NCBI RefSeq assembly: GCF_910594005.1
Contig: NC_057823.1
Span: forward strand, 57,720,015 to 57,784,014
Reading direction: 5' to 3'
DNA from: Cervus elaphus
Taxonomy: Eukaryota > Chordata > Mammalia > Artiodactyla > Cervidae
DNA: 64,000 nt
Every line of letters begins with the position of its first letter. Positions within the stretch are counted from its first letter, which is position 1. Shown in pieces: positions 20,630-32,516 of this stretch. A program made the position numbers and the translations under genes. Under the pieces are notes generated by a model that was given only the letters and a program-made list of their open reading frames with translations, searched no databases and was not told where the DNA came from.

Positions 20630-21025
20630 GTTCTGAGGAGCATGTCTTTATGGCCGCCATAATGCAAACAATGTGGCTGAAACTCAAAGATATGTGCTCA
20701 GTGAAAAAAAGCCAGACACAAAGAGTGCATAATGTGGGATTCCATTTCTGTGATGTTCCATGCCAGGCAAAAGTAATATTCACTCATATTTAGTGTGATT
20801 CACTAATAAAAATCAGCTAACATTTCAGGGGTAGAGATCAGATCAGAGATTGCCTGGGGCAGCCAGTGAGGATAACTGACCGCAAAGCAGCCTGGGTAAA
20901 ATTTGGGGGGGTGGGGCTCTCCTCCATCTTCATCAGGCTGGTGGTGACATGTCAAATTCACCAAAATGTCATGCTCAAAATGTGTCTATTTTAACAGATG
21001 CATACTTCATTAAAGTTTATTTAAA
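20630..21025 (+). mobile_element. Ancient L1 3' UTR, sense
   Basis: TGGCTGAAACTCAAAGATATG, GAAAAAAAGCCAGACACAAAG, GTGGGATTCCATTTCTGTG and GATTGCCTGGGGCAGCCAG, then a GGCTGGTGGTGACATGTC block, match the 3' UTR of L1M elements. It likely completes the L1 that starts at 18535. Confidence 0.75.
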
Positions 21026-21649
21026 ATGTAATTTACAATTTAGAAAAAGTTTGTGAAAAATAATCTACAATAAAAACACATATATAATAGGATTCCTTAT
21101 ATTTAAATTTTATGCATCAGTCTCAAGCAATACACTAAACCATGGTCACAAAAAATTTTTTAAATGTTGCTTTCACTCTGTTTTCTGTCCCTGTTGTCAC
21201 TGTTTCCTTTTTTCATGTTAGTTTGACCTAATAAGTACCACTCTTGAGGAGGAATTTTGCTATTCTAATTTTAGACTCAGATGCATTCTTGTTTGTTTCT
21301 TGAAGCTGATATATTTGTCTCTGACTGGTAGTCTCTGTCACTGGACCACCTGCTACACATTTCCTTCTAACAAATCATAAAGATATGATGTTTTAACAAC
21401 CTTGTGGAGTGAACCTGTAATCTTTCTTAGAACACACACACACAGCTATATTACACATCAGTTTTATACCCCTTAGATCAGGCAGACTTTTTTTTAACCA
21501 ACATACTGGTTTTCTCACTAGCATAATATTTGACATGCCCTTGAAACAAATTTGCCTAAGAAAATTTTATGTTTAATAGCTAATCACATTTCACAGCAGA
21601 AATTATTTTTTCCTGACCTAAGTCTGTATACATCAAATAAAAAAACAAT
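21026..21649. other. No recognised feature
   Basis: Unassigned, apart from a short ACACACACACAC run near 21432. Confidence 0.45.
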
Positions 21650-21815
21650 AAGTACCACTTTTTAAGCACTTTACTATGTGCCAGCCACAATACCCAGCAC
21701 AGTCTGTTTTTCAAGCATGGTGAGCATTAGTCTCAAAATTCATGGTCATGAGATTTGAACCCACATTTGTCTGCCTCCGAAGCCATGTACCTATGTACTT
21801 AACCCCTAGACCCCT
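21650..21815 (-). mobile_element. MIR SINE, antisense, internally deleted
   Basis: AGCACTTTACTATGTGCCAG at one end and GATTTGAACCCACATTTGTC...GCCTCCGAAGCCATGTACC at the other fit the two ends of a reversed MIR. The middle is shortened. Confidence 0.65.
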
Positions 21816-22746
21816 ATGTTCATGCTTAAACAGCAATATATGTGAAGTAAACTGTCAGTATAAATAACCAGTTAAATCAAGCTTAGTACTTGAGACTGAA
21901 GTAGATACTAGTTTTATCCATAATTATCTGCATATTTCAAGTGAATGGTTTAAATGATGAAAATAGAAAACAGCTCAATTTTGACAAGGTTTTCAAAGAC
22001 AGGTCATGTATTTAAACATACTGCCTCATCACGCATCCTAAGTATGGATAGGAGAAATGAGTCATTTTATAAACAAATTACCCAGAAAGGAAAAAACTGT
22101 TTTTAAAAATACACGAAGGTTATTTGCAAACAACTGCAGTGTGCTGGGTTATGTTGAATTTTGAGATATCAATTCAAGGTGGTCATTTTTGAAAGAGTTA
22201 CCCCCCCTTTACTCTTCTAAAACAAAACAAGTTCTCAGGGGACATCTGGGTCCAGTCATTCTAGTTAAATATCCAACAAAGAGCATTTAGCCAAAAAAGT
22301 AAAGAAGTGGTGTTTTTTTCCAAGAAAAACTTTCACCTTACAATTGACAACACATGCATTTAAGAGTTATTTCTTCTCCTCTATGAGCTTCTGTTAAACC
22401 ACTGTTGACCTGAGACTCCTTGGGATAATTCCCTTTTCCTCTGGCCAAAATACATGGGAAATGAGTGTTTTAAAAACATATTACTTGAAATTCCTCCTTA
22501 GGGTTCTAATATAATGAGGACCCCTTCATTCCCTTCCATCTGAGAAACAATACATTCTCTTGTTTTGTGGATTCATTATCCTCGTAAACTCTTATTAGAA
22601 ATAAGGGCTGTGTGGATTAAATCCATTTACAAATCACTGACCTGAAAACTCTTCTTAGTGGGGCTGGTAGTCGGTAGATGGAATAAGACCACATGAATTT
22701 TGCATCCTATATTTAATGGAGAGAGCTTCAGTACATAACATGCTTA
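21816..22746. other. No recognised feature
   Basis: About 0.9 kb of AT-rich unassigned sequence without open frames of note. Confidence 0.45.
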
Positions 22747-23255
22747 AGTTCAGTTCAGTTACTCAGTCGTGTCCAACTCTTTGTGACCCCATGGACTACA
22801 GCATGCCAGGCTTCCCTGTCTATCACCAACTCCCGGAGCTTATTCAAACTCATGTTCATTGAGTCAGTTGATTCCATTCAACCATATCATCCTCTGTCAT
22901 CCCCTTCTCCTCCTGCCTTCAATCTTTCCCAGCATCAGGGTCTTTTCAAATGAGTCAGTTCTTCACATCAGGTGGCCAAAATACTGGAGCTTCAGCATCA
23001 GCATCAGTCCTTCCAATGAACACCCAGGACTGATTTCATTTAGAATGGACTGGTTTGATCTCCTTGCAGTCCAAGGGACTCTCAAGAGTCTTCTCCAACA
23101 CCACAGTTCAAAAGCATCAATTCTTCAATGCTCAGGTTTCTTTATAGTCCAACTCTCATATCCATTCATGACTACTGTTAAAACCATAGCTTTGACTAGA
23201 CAGACCTTTGTTGGCAAAGTAATGCCTTGCTTTTTAATATGCTGTCTAGGTTGGT
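22747..23255 (-). mobile_element. BovB LINE 3' fragment, antisense
   Basis: From AGTTCAGTTCAGTTACTCAG through the reversed RT C-terminal region to GCTGTCTAGGTTGGT. An 8-bp repeat CATGCTTA at 22739-22746 and 23256-23263 is the likely target duplication. An antisense open frame (22859-23305) is not a gene. Confidence 0.94.
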
Positions 23256-24034
23256 CATGCTTAGAAGTGACCATGACAAAGATGGACCTAGTCGTCATGC
23301 AATGAAAAGGCCCTGGATGGAAGTTAGTAGATGTGGTCTGAGGCTGGCTCAGTCATTAATTACATAACTTGATGCAAATAAATGTCTTTCTCTTCATGAC
23401 CCAAACTGTCTTCACCTACTAATGGACAGATTTCCAATTCCATCTGTTGCTGTCCTGCCATCTGATCTCAGCCCTGACTATTTCTACTCACACACAGGCC
23501 ATTCCCAAGTGCCAGGACCTGCCTCTCTTTGCCTGGAAGTAAAGAAGTCCAGAAATTCTGGAAATTTATACACCCCAGGAACAGCTTTCAGCCAGTGACT
23601 GATAGGAGGTGGTGGATATATATCTTAGCTGCCTTTCCTCTTAGGCAATAGAATTCTGTAGCACATGTCCCTCACAGTTCCCTTGAGTTTCTTAGCAAAC
23701 TTAAGCTCTACTTACAATAGTATTTTCTTCCCAAGAGAAAATTTACTAGCTTTCTTTTCCTCCCTCTCTCATTTCCCCACTGTCCTACTAATGTTTTCCA
23801 AAGCGAAAACTTGCACTTGATCCTTGACTCAATCAGCGTCTGGGGAACCCAAACTGAAGCTTGCTACAGTCTAAGTCTGAAAATAATTCCATAAGAGACT
23901 CAATATAGTTTTAATAATATCCATGAATGAATTTTGTGTTTTTCTCCTGTGTTTTAAATCGTTACTATTCCTTTATTTAGGGTGTATTATACATACTAAG
24001 TCTAGAAAAAGTTTGAGTGTATACATAAATGATT
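23256..24034. other. No recognised feature
   Basis: Unassigned. A weak MIR-like block (GGCTGGCTCAGTCATTAATTAC) near 23341 is too short to call. Confidence 0.4.
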
Positions 24035-25000
24035 TCTTTCTTTTATAATTAAAGAACCAATTGTCATTCCACTATCCAGAGATAGCTGTCTTCAATATAT
24101 ATATGTGTATTTGAAGTATTAACCTTGGTGACTTTTTCAATTCATATGTCATCAAATAAATCTATTGGAAATGTTCTTTTCATGGGGTAATAGATCATAA
24201 ACACATTTCTATAGCAATAATTACACTTCTGTATTATCACTGTTATTAGTGGCAAAGATCCCATTATATCATTTTAATATATCACACTTTGAAGATTTTA
24301 ATATGTTCTCATATATCATAATTTTTAAACAAATAGCCTGGTTGGGGACACTTAGGAGGTTTCTAATTTTTTAATGTTATAAATTATGCTTTACTAGATA
24401 TTTTTACATATGTATCTTGTACACTCCTCCAAACATTTCTTAAAAATGTAACTGCTGGATCAAAAGGCAAACATGACTTTAAGATACTGAGAATATGATG
24501 CACAATAGTTTACCCATTCACACCCCTACCTGTAATACATAAGAACAACACCCAGTCAATGCTAGGCATTATGATGTTCTCAAAACCTATGTTCAATTCA
24601 TAGCTGCAAATACTACCTCCTTGTTCTCAGACATGCAACTTTGTTTACTAATAAGAATTAATATGTTGTCATGTTTATTGAACTCTTACATTTCTTCTAT
24701 AGTGAAGTGCCTATTCACATCTTTCTCCATTTTTTTTTTCCAACTGGGATATTCATCATTTTCCAGTGATCTTTATACATAATCAGTATTAACCTATACT
24801 GTGCAAGTTCCAAATCTCATTCGCAGTTCACAAATTCCTTTTAAATCTTGTGTTGTTTTCTTCTGTATGAGAACTGATTACCTGATCAAAACTATTAAGC
24901 TTCCTTGGTAATTTCTGCATATGGTATTACTTCAAACTCATACAAGTCTTCACCTATATTTTCTTCTAGAATTTTTCTGTTTTGTTTTTAGAGCTCAATC
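24035..25000 (-). mobile_element. Ancient L1 ORF2 3' region, antisense
   Basis: CCACTATCCAGAGATAGCTG, GTTTCTAATTTTTTAATGTTATAAATTATGC, AACTGCTGGATCAAAAGG, then AGTGAAGTGCCTATTCACATC and TTTATACATAATCAGTATTAACC keep the order of a reversed, old L1 (L1ME-type). It is strongly diverged, and the boundaries are approximate. Confidence 0.55.
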
Positions 25001-25621
25001 TTTAATTATCTGACTGGGATAATTGTACTGAGAAGTAAAGACATGCCCTGCTTTGTATTTCACTAATCATTATTATGTTCTCGTGAGGCCTAGGGATACA
25101 AGATGAATAAGACACAGCTTCTCTTCCTAAGCTCACAATGCTGAGGGAAGGCATATTCTTGACTGTCTGTTTCCACATCAAGTGACTCTTATAACCACAG
25201 ACTCATTTTTGAGGCACCTGAGCCCTTGGAATAAGAGAGTCCAGACTGACATGTAAGTGGTACAAAACCCTTGAAACTCACTAACTTGTCACTTTCCCCT
25301 CTGCAGGAATATTGAAGTAAGACTGAAAGAGCTGAGAATAAAGTCAGGACAGCTCCCACGCCAAGCCTTTCTTAGCATCTTAGCTTATGATATCCAAGTA
25401 AAGGCAAATTCTTTATCTGGCATTGCCTACTTCCAAGCTAATAATAGACTTCTCATTTCAGCATCCCATGTAAACAGATTGCAATCTCTACAAGTGAAGT
25501 GCTTTGAGAAAAAAACACATTAACATAATCTGAAAATAATTGCTGAATGCTGGGCTATTAGAGCTTTTGTCTTGTGAAATATGAATGGTTGGAGATTGAT
25601 GAAGCTGCAAAATTATCATCA
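25001..25621. other. Mostly unassigned
   Basis: A block near 25085-25140 (GGCCTAGGGATACAAGATG, then AATAAGACACAGC) resembles an old mammalian dispersed repeat often found with MIR/L2. Otherwise nothing is recognised. Confidence 0.35.
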
Positions 25622-25655
25622 CCTATATACACACATACACATGTATATACACACT
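25622..25655. repeat. TA/CA dinucleotide-rich microsatellite
   Basis: Alternating TATATACACACATACACATG and TATATACACAC units. Confidence 0.7.
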
Positions 25656-25830
25656 TAGCCACTTCACATATTTCTCACATGCATCATAGGCAAACTATGA
25701 GGGCAAGCATTTTTATTGCAAATCTCAGACGTATAAACTGAGGCTCAACTACAAAGGAGAAAATGGCAAACTGCATCGACACTGGGAGTTAGTTGGTGCC
25801 TGGGCTTGTGCATACAGTGACATGATAAAC
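25656..25830 (-). mobile_element. MIR SINE, antisense
   Basis: CACTTCACATATTTCTCACATG, AACTATGAGGGCAAGCATTTTTATT and CAGACGTATAAACTGAGGCTC fit the reversed MIR core. The tRNA-side end is weak. Confidence 0.55.
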
Positions 25831-25847
25831 ATAAAGACCATTTCTCC

Positions 25848-25995
25848 AGGAATCCAAGCACATTCTAGTCCTTTCTGCCTCTTACCAGCTCTGTGACCTA
25901 AGGTAAACTTCCCAACCTCTGTGAACTCCTGTTTACTTATCTGTGAAACAAAGGGATATTAAAAGCCCTTCAGCACTAACACCTTATGAGTTAAT
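25848..25995 (+). mobile_element. MIR SINE, sense
   Basis: CACATTCTAGTCCTTTCTGCC, TCTTACCAGCTCTGTGACC, ACTTCCCAACCTCTGTGAAC and CTTATCTGTGAAACAAAGGG match the sense MIR core. With the antisense copy just before it, the two form a loosely inverted pair. Confidence 0.72.
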
Positions 25996-27632
25996 TTCCC
26001 AGTGCTAACATTCGTAATTCCTCCAGAGCTAAGAGGTAAAAACTCAGAACTCTCTGAGATTCAAAGGAAGTTAAGCTTACATTTGAATTGCAAGCACTCA
26101 GCAAGAGCTTGGTGATCTTAATCTCCCATTTATTTGGTTGCTCAGATGTTAAGACTGACAGTGTTTACAGCTTCTTCTCAAGAGAGAGTTTAAGGAGCCA
26201 CTAACACTACCAGTTACATTAGTAACATCATTTAAGGAAAATGCTACCCCTCCCCTTTCCCTATTCTTGGGCTGAGATAATGTACTAAATTGTTTCAGAA
26301 TGGAAAGGAAATTATTGGCTAAAGATTGTCTAACAGACCTGTTCCATTGTAGGGGCTTTAAAACTAATAGCCACTAAAAATAAGATTTAGAAGGGCTATA
26401 ATAGCAAAATGAGCATCAGAAACCTGGATCTCTTTTCCTAGAGCCCAGCTATTTTTACACTGTCAGAGTAAATTATTGACAAAAATATCTGACCCTTTGC
26501 AAGAGAACACTCTACTCTCTGGTTCTGAGCAGGTGATATGTTTTAGTCTGTCAATGGAGAGAGAAGCCAATTTTGGTCTCAAGGCATTGATGATTTCTCT
26601 AGACTTGCATTTCCTAAGTGTGAGCTATTCTTATCTCTCAACACCAGAAGGGAAGGACATTGGTTTTAGGGCTGAGAGAGATGAAATTAAAAGCCAATAA
26701 ATGGATGGCACACCCATCTGGACCATAGGTCCCCAATGCTGCTTGACCTGAGTATAGAAATGTATCCATATTCTCCAGAAAGGAGGTGGTCATTCTGTCC
26801 CACCCTCCATTTGTTTTTTTACAGCATTAAAGCTTCTCTGTAATGTGGAGGGGGTGTGGGTGTGGGAGCATGCCTGGTCTTGTAGGGGAAAGGGAGGCTT
26901 TTCCTTCTTTTCCTTCCAGGGTAGCAGATCTTCCTGGATAGATTACAGGGTCAAAGCATTGAATATTACATCTCAGCAAACTTCTGCTCAGTGGTTAGTG
27001 CTTATTTATTTCTGCTCAATTAGCATTGCCCAGTAGTGACAAAGCTGGATCTGGCTCCATGACCCAGCTTGGACTCCGGGCTGCCTCTCCAGTTTAGGAT
27101 GGTGAATTGGAGAAAATAAAATGGGATCATCATGTGGTCTTTTCAGTCCTCTTTGAAAGCTTTGTGATGAGAAAATGAGACGCCAGGGGACAAGCTTGTC
27201 TGCTTGTCCCGTAGTTTACCTATGTAACAGTCATCACGACAGCAGCATTTATTATGGCCCTTCAGAGCCCTTTCCTGAAAACAGCTGTTTGTACAAAAAT
27301 AAGGCAGATGTTATCAACTTGGATTTCCTCCTTGAACCAAATTTCATCAGAGCTCAAGGATATTCTGGGCTTGTGATAGTGGTTTATGGTGGCTATTTCA
27401 TTATTTATAGAGTTTCCTTTTTCTATTTTTAGTTGATTGTGCTCATTTTTGGAGCTTCAGAGTAGGGAGTTACATAAGTGTGCATTCATTCCTGCCTCTT
27501 ACTAGAAGTTTTCACTTTCTTTTGAGAAGACAAAAGCATTCTGTTTGGTAAGATTTTTAGGGCTGTGAAATTGTTCTATATGACACTGGATGTGTAACAC
27601 AGTGCTTTTGTCAAAATGTATAGACCCTTTTG
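25996..27632. other. Longest low-repeat stretch, unassigned
   Basis: About 1.6 kb with no recognised interspersed repeat. It holds a G-rich patch near 26846-26895, the perfect 9-bp-arm hairpin at 27187-27210, and open frames at 26476-26700 and 27175-27432 (plus) that carry no known domain. It could hide conserved non-coding sequence, which alignment would have to test. Confidence 0.4.
27187..27210. other. Perfect stem-loop
   Basis: GGGACAAGC and GCTTGTCCC are exact reverse complements separated by TTGTCT, giving a 9-bp stem with a 6-nt loop. No U-tract or RNA gene context is seen, so a function is not claimed. Confidence 0.6.
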
Positions 27633-27845
27633 TGGCTTCCCTGGTGGTTCAGCAGTAAAGAATCCCCCTGCAATTCAGGTAATGTGGGCTCAATCTTTGG
27701 GTCAGGAAGATCCTCTGGAGAAGGAAATGGCAACCCACTCCAGTATTCTTCCCTGGGAAATGCCATGAACAGAGGATCCTGGAGGACTACAGTCCATGGG
27801 GTTCGCAAAAGAGTCAGACATGACTTGGCAACTGGACAACAGCAA
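27633..27845 (+). mobile_element. Bov-tA SINE
   Basis: From TGGCTTCCCTGGTGGTTCAGC through GGCAACCCACTCCAGTATTC to GACATGACTTGGCAACTGG. The B-box region is degraded (GGCTCAATCTT). The target duplication is not clear. Confidence 0.92.
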
Positions 27846-28367
27846 ACAGACACTTATAGCACAAAGAGTAAACCTTCGTGTGCACAAATTAGAAAAAAGA
27901 TCTTTGGGGAGGTCAAGATCCCAGGAAGGAATGAAGACTGTGACAAGAGAATCTAACTGCACTACAAATGAATGAAATAATTTCTTTGAAATGGGTGGGG
28001 GAAAAGGTGCTGAAATAACAAACTTTGATAAAGGGTAGAATTTGTAAGGAAAAGGCAAAAGAAGCTGCACATGAGCATCATATTCTAGTTGGCAAAGTTT
28101 CTGCCCATGGGTGGATGGGTAACAATTCTGATCTGCTATGCATGCATACTGGATTGAACAATTAAATAAATGAAAGGCAGATTGTGGGAACCAGGTTTCT
28201 CACTGTTGGAGTGGGGGTTTACAGATAAGCAAAAGGAGACGCTAGAGTGATCTGTGTTGTAATGGATTAGTTAGTGACATCAGTAAGAGGTCTTGCTTCT
28301 TGATATAGATAATTACTTGAAATATAAATATTGATAGAAACTTGTGTGCACTAGATTAGTACATACT
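27846..28367. other. No recognised feature
   Basis: Unassigned sequence between a Bov-tA and a BovB fragment. The stretch from about 28080 could be a decayed repeat, but I cannot name it. Confidence 0.4.
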
Positions 28368-28652
28368 AGGAGATCAGTCCTGGGTGTTCATTGGGAGGAC
28401 TGATGTTGAAGCTGAAACTCCAATACTTTGGCCACTAACTCATTGGAAAAGACCCTGATGCTGGGAGGGATTGGGGGCAGGAGGAGAAGGGGAAGACAGA
28501 GGATGAGATGGCTGGATGGCATCACTGACTCGATGGACATGAGTTTGAGTAAACTCCAGGAGCTGGTGATGGACAGGGAGGCCTGGCGTGCTGTGGTTCA
28601 TGGGGTAGCAAAGAGTTGGACATGACTGAGTGACTGAATTGAACTGAACTGA
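28368..28652 (+). mobile_element. BovB LINE 3' fragment
   Basis: About 285 bp, from AGGAGATCAGTCCTGGGTG to TGAATTGAACTGAACTGA. It shares with the copy at 10949 the 14-nt deletion after TTTGGCCAC (near 28433) and the GGGAGGGATTGGGG variant, so both belong to one subfamily. Low divergence suggests a fairly recent insertion. Confidence 0.94.
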
Positions 28653-29359
28653 TATACTTCTTTGCTCTGTCAGTTGAGCAAGCCTAAAAGAAATGACACC
28701 CAATAGCAATGAGTATGCCTAGCATCCAGATCTAAATTTCTTAAACTATTCTATGATAAAATGAATGAGAGTTGCTTGGAAAATAGCTGATTCTAGGACT
28801 GGGTCAAGATATATACAAGATGGATCCAGAGTACCCTGTAATGCCAAAAAGTAAGAAAGAGGGAAAAACACCCATAGTGTTGGAGGTATGTTAAAGGAAC
28901 ACAGGAGCCAACCTAAAGAGCACCCAATAGCCAGAGCTGGAACAGTTTAAGCAACAGTATAAATAAAATAGTACTGAATTTCAACCTGAAGTTAAAAAAT
29001 AAAATTTTTAGAGTCCAAGTGTATAAGTGATTGATTGAATAACTAAATAAGAAGAGAAATTTCCCATGCTGAAGAATTCCAAATAATTCCCCACTCCTTG
29101 AGTGGGCTGTGCATACTGACTTCCTTCCAAAGAATACAGTATGGGAAGGCTCAGGACCAGGCAGTAACTTCACAGTACAGAAACCTTACGAACACTGTCT
29201 CTACTAGGTATTCAGTTAACATCAATAGTGGTGAGTCATATGATACTATGTACATCTTGATTCAATATCATGAGAATAACACTTTACCTATGCTCTTCCT
29301 CCCCAAACCCACAAATCCAGTCTAATGATGTGAAAAACATTAAGTTTCAGTATAGGAGC
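28653..29359. other. No recognised feature
   Basis: Unassigned. Open frames at 28913-29173 (minus) and 29098-29325 (plus) have no recognisable domain. Confidence 0.45.
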
Positions 29360-29712
29360 ATTCTGTAATATACCTGATCAGTTCTACATGAAACTGTAAG
29401 GTTATCAAAAACAAGGAAAGCTAAGAAACTGTCACCACGAAGAGGAGCCCAAGAAGACAATGAAGTGTACTGTGATAACTTGAATAGGATCCTGAAAAAG
29501 AAAAAGGACATTAGGTAGAAATCAAGGAAATATGAATACAGAATAGACTTTAATTATTCACAATGTACAAACATTGGTTAATTAATTTTAAAAAATGTTT
29601 CACGCTAATGAAGGATGTTAATAATAAACTATGTTGCAGATATGTGGGACTCTCCACGACATTTCTTTAATATTTCTGAAAATCTAAAACTTCTAAAAAA
29701 TAAAAGCGATAA
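29360..29712 (+). mobile_element. Ancient L1 3' UTR, sense
   Basis: GAAACTGTCACCACGAAGAGGAG, TTGAATAGGATCCTGAAAAAG, AAGGACATTAGGTAGAAATC and AAATATGAATACAGAATAGAC, then a TAATTCTAAAATAAA-like end, are arranged as in L1ME-type 3' ends. The middle portion of the family consensus is missing. Confidence 0.6.
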
Positions 29713-30169
29713 AAAGATAATCATTTTCCAAATATAGATTTTTCCCCAGCAGAACCAATGAGAAAAAGAAACTTTATTATTTTGAATCAAATGTCTCCTA
29801 TGTTTTAGGTCAGAATCACTGTGTACTTTTTAGCTACAAAAAGGCTCTGGGCAGGTAAAGAGAAACATCCTCCAAAGAACAATGTCTTAGAAGAAGTTAT
29901 TAAGATGCTATACATAAGTAATTTATCCTGAGACCCTCCATGACAGTAAGGAATTCATGGTCAATTAAAGACATCAGAAAAGTAAGTGGTAACAAAAATA
30001 ATGAAAACATTGCCAATAATAAACAGAGTAGTAATGTGACCAAAGCTTTTCCATCAAATTTTATCATCCCCCTTCATCACTACCAATTTTAAGCCCATTT
30101 AGCACAATCAGGGGATCCAAGAATAAAACATAACACTCTCCTTTGATTCTGGTTCTCTTTCTGTCTTCT
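29713..30169. other. No recognised feature
   Basis: AT-rich unassigned sequence. Confidence 0.45.
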
Positions 30170-30835
30170 TAATCTGAGAGGGTAGTACCATGATCCATCT
30201 AGGTAGCAAGCAAAGGACTTTGGAGTCAATCATCATAGCCCTCTTTTCTCTACAATTTGTATCCAAACTAGCACCAAATCTGTCCATTTACCTCCTGAAT
30301 AAAATTCTCAAATCCATGTATTTCTTCCACCCCCAACAGCATCCCAACCACCACTAACAGAACCTCTCTAGTCAAAACTACCATTATCTCCCACCTGAAT
30401 TAATGCAATAAATACTTAATTATCTAGATGCATTTAGACTGGCTTCCTGATAATCCATTCTCCATGATGCAGCCAGACTGGTCTTCTCAAAACACTAAAG
30501 TATTTATGACTCTTGTTTGAATCTTCAGTGGCTTTTCACAGTTCTTAGGGTAAAGACCAAAGACTCTAAGATAGACAACAAAACCCTGGCTGCTGCCTAT
30601 ATTTCCAGACTCCCTTATTCTTAGCACTCTAACCACCATGATCTTTTGAGATCCTCAAACTCACCACACTGCCTTCTCTCTTGAATTCCTGTGCAGGTGC
30701 TTCCTTTTCCCGGGAATGCCTTTCCCCCTCTTTTATGCTTAGTTAACACCCACTCTTTCTTTATTACTCAAGTACCACTTGCACAGGACTTTCTCCCAAC
30801 CACTAGTATCTCAAAAGTCCAATGGGCTTATGATA
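30170..30835 (+). mobile_element. L2 LINE 3' region, first part
   Basis: CATTCTCCATGATGCAGCCAG, ACTGGTCTTCTCAAAACAC, CTTCAGTGGCTTTTCACAG, TTCTTAGGGTAAAGACCAAAG, then CCCGGGAATGCCTTTCCCC follow the L2 3' region in sense orientation. It is interrupted by a Bov-tA composite and resumes at 30994. Confidence 0.78.
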
Positions 30836-30993
30836 GTAAGCAAGCAAATAACTTAGTTGGAAAAGAATCCGCCTGCAATGCAGGAGACCCGGTTCAATTT
30901 CTGGGTCAGGAAGATCCACTAGAGAAAGGATAGGCTACCTGCTCCAGTATTCTTAGGCTTCCCTTGTGGCTCAGCTGGTAAAGAATCCCCTGC
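30836..30993 (+). mobile_element. Composite Bov-tA (two partial copies)
   Basis: The first part (about 30836-30952) is a Bov-tA with a degraded head, running through AAAAGAATCCGCCTGCAATG to CTGCTCCAGTATTCTT, where it stops. Directly after it a second Bov-tA head (GGCTTCCCTTGTGGCTCAGC, 30954-30993) starts and stops within the tRNA-like part. 3'-truncated SINE copies are unusual. Confidence 0.8.
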
Positions 30994-31200
30994 TATCTCA
31001 AAAGCCAGATGAGCTTATTATATGTACTCTCATAACTGTGTCCCTTTATTTCATGGTACTTACTTTAGCTTGTAAAAATATGTTCATTTTATAACACAAA
31101 TATTATAAAATACATATACATTGTGTCATCAGGCTATACTCTATAAGAGAGAGGCTATGTTTGGTTTTGCTGATACTCAATAAATATTTATTAAGTAAAT
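30994..31200 (+). mobile_element. L2 LINE 3' end, second part
   Basis: Resumes with TATCTCAAAAGCCAGATG and continues with ACTGTGTCCCTTTATTTCATG, then the L2 terminal block GATACTCAATAAATATTTATTAAG. The first 30 bases repeat 30807-30836 imperfectly. Confidence 0.7.
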
Positions 31201-31880
31201 AAACACAGCACAGGGACTTTTTCATGGAGCACATTAGGTAAACATTTAAAAAGAATTTAACCAACAGGTTTTACACACTAGTGATGTTCTCAAGAGGTAT
31301 CTTCCTCAAGAAATGAAGAAAAAAGTTACCCATGTATTTTCTCTCTCAATTTTATTCATGACCTAGTTGATTGGCTTTCAGGGAAGGGTCACAAGTAAGA
31401 CACAGCTAATACTGCTCTATTATCTCAATATTGGGCCAAAGTAGAACCAAAATGCTCTTTTCTGAGAATAAGAATGGGCAGTTCACTTGCCTTCTAACTC
31501 TCGGGTGCTTCCTTGAGTCCTCCTGGGGCTTCTCCACCAATTCTAGACGTTGACTTTTTGGGTGAAAGTTACAGGAAACCTCACTAATTATGGCTTTACA
31601 CAAATGAATCTTCTGTCCTCACATAAAGAAGCCAAGGCAGACAATTCCTGACCTTAGCCGTTCAACTATGCCATCAAGGACTCAAGGCTCAGTCTCTTTG
31701 CTCTGGTGTCCTTAACATAGTCACTTTTCTTCATGTTAGCAGCTCAAAGTTAAAGAAACTGCCACATCTGTGAGCATTGTTTACAAATCCTGGGCAGAAA
31801 TAAGGATATAAAGAAATAACAGCAGCTGCCTATGTACCTTTAAATCAGGGAAGTAAATGTTTTCCAAGAAACCACCAGCA
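31201..31880. other. No recognised feature
   Basis: Unassigned. The minus-strand open frame at 31406-31603 has no recognisable domain. Confidence 0.45.
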
Positions 31881-32069
31881 GATTCACTTAGTCATGTCCG
31901 GCTCTTTGTGACCCCATGAACAGACTCCTCCGTCCATGGAATTCTCTAGGCAAGAATACTGGAGTGGTTGCCATGCCCTCCTCCAGTGAATTTTCCCAAA
32001 CCAGAGATCAAACCCAGGTCTCCGCATTGCAGGCAGATTCCTTACCATCTGAGCTGCCAGGGAAGCCCC
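31881..32069 (-). mobile_element. Bov-tA SINE, antisense
   Basis: ATTCACTTAGTCATGTCCGG, CTCCGTCCATGGAATTCTC, then the reversed B-box region AGATCAAACC and the reversed head GAGCTGCCAGGGAAGCCCC. Confidence 0.93.
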
Positions 32070-32384
32070 TCTCTTATTTCACTGGGCATAATTTGGAAAC
32101 AGGGACACTCAGTGATATAAACAAAGCAGGAAGAGTGGTTCTGTATGACTGGGCAGGTTAGGGAAAAGGAAGCTGAGAAAGACCTCTGGTTAGGTAATCT
32201 GTGGTATTTACCATATTTATATGATTTTTTCTTTTACAGATTGATTAATAAGGAGGCGATCAAATAACATGGTTAGACTTTAGGAGGGGAAAGCTTCAAA
32301 TGTCGGCTTAGAGCAGTCTAAACAATTTGACTATTTCTTTTTAACCTGATTTGACTATTATGATAGATTAATTTTAAATATAAC
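32070..32384. other. No recognised feature
   Basis: AT-rich unassigned spacer between a Bov-tA and an L1. Confidence 0.45.
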
Positions 32385-32516
32385 CTTCTTATACATGCAC
32401 CCCAGTGTTCCAAGCAGCATTGTTTACAACAGCCAAGACATGGAAACAACATAAATGTTCATCTACAGAGCAGTGGATGAAGATGTGGTACAAATACATA
32501 CACACAGTGGAATACT
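32385..32516 (+). mobile_element. Ruminant L1 ORF2 3' end, sense (interrupted)
   Basis: CAAGCAGCATTGTTTACAACAGCC, AAGACATGGAAACAACATAAATG and GTGGATGAAGATGTGGTAC are the terminal coding region of L1. It is cut at ACAGTGGAATACT (32504-32516) by a Bov-tA and continues at 32722. Confidence 0.88.
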
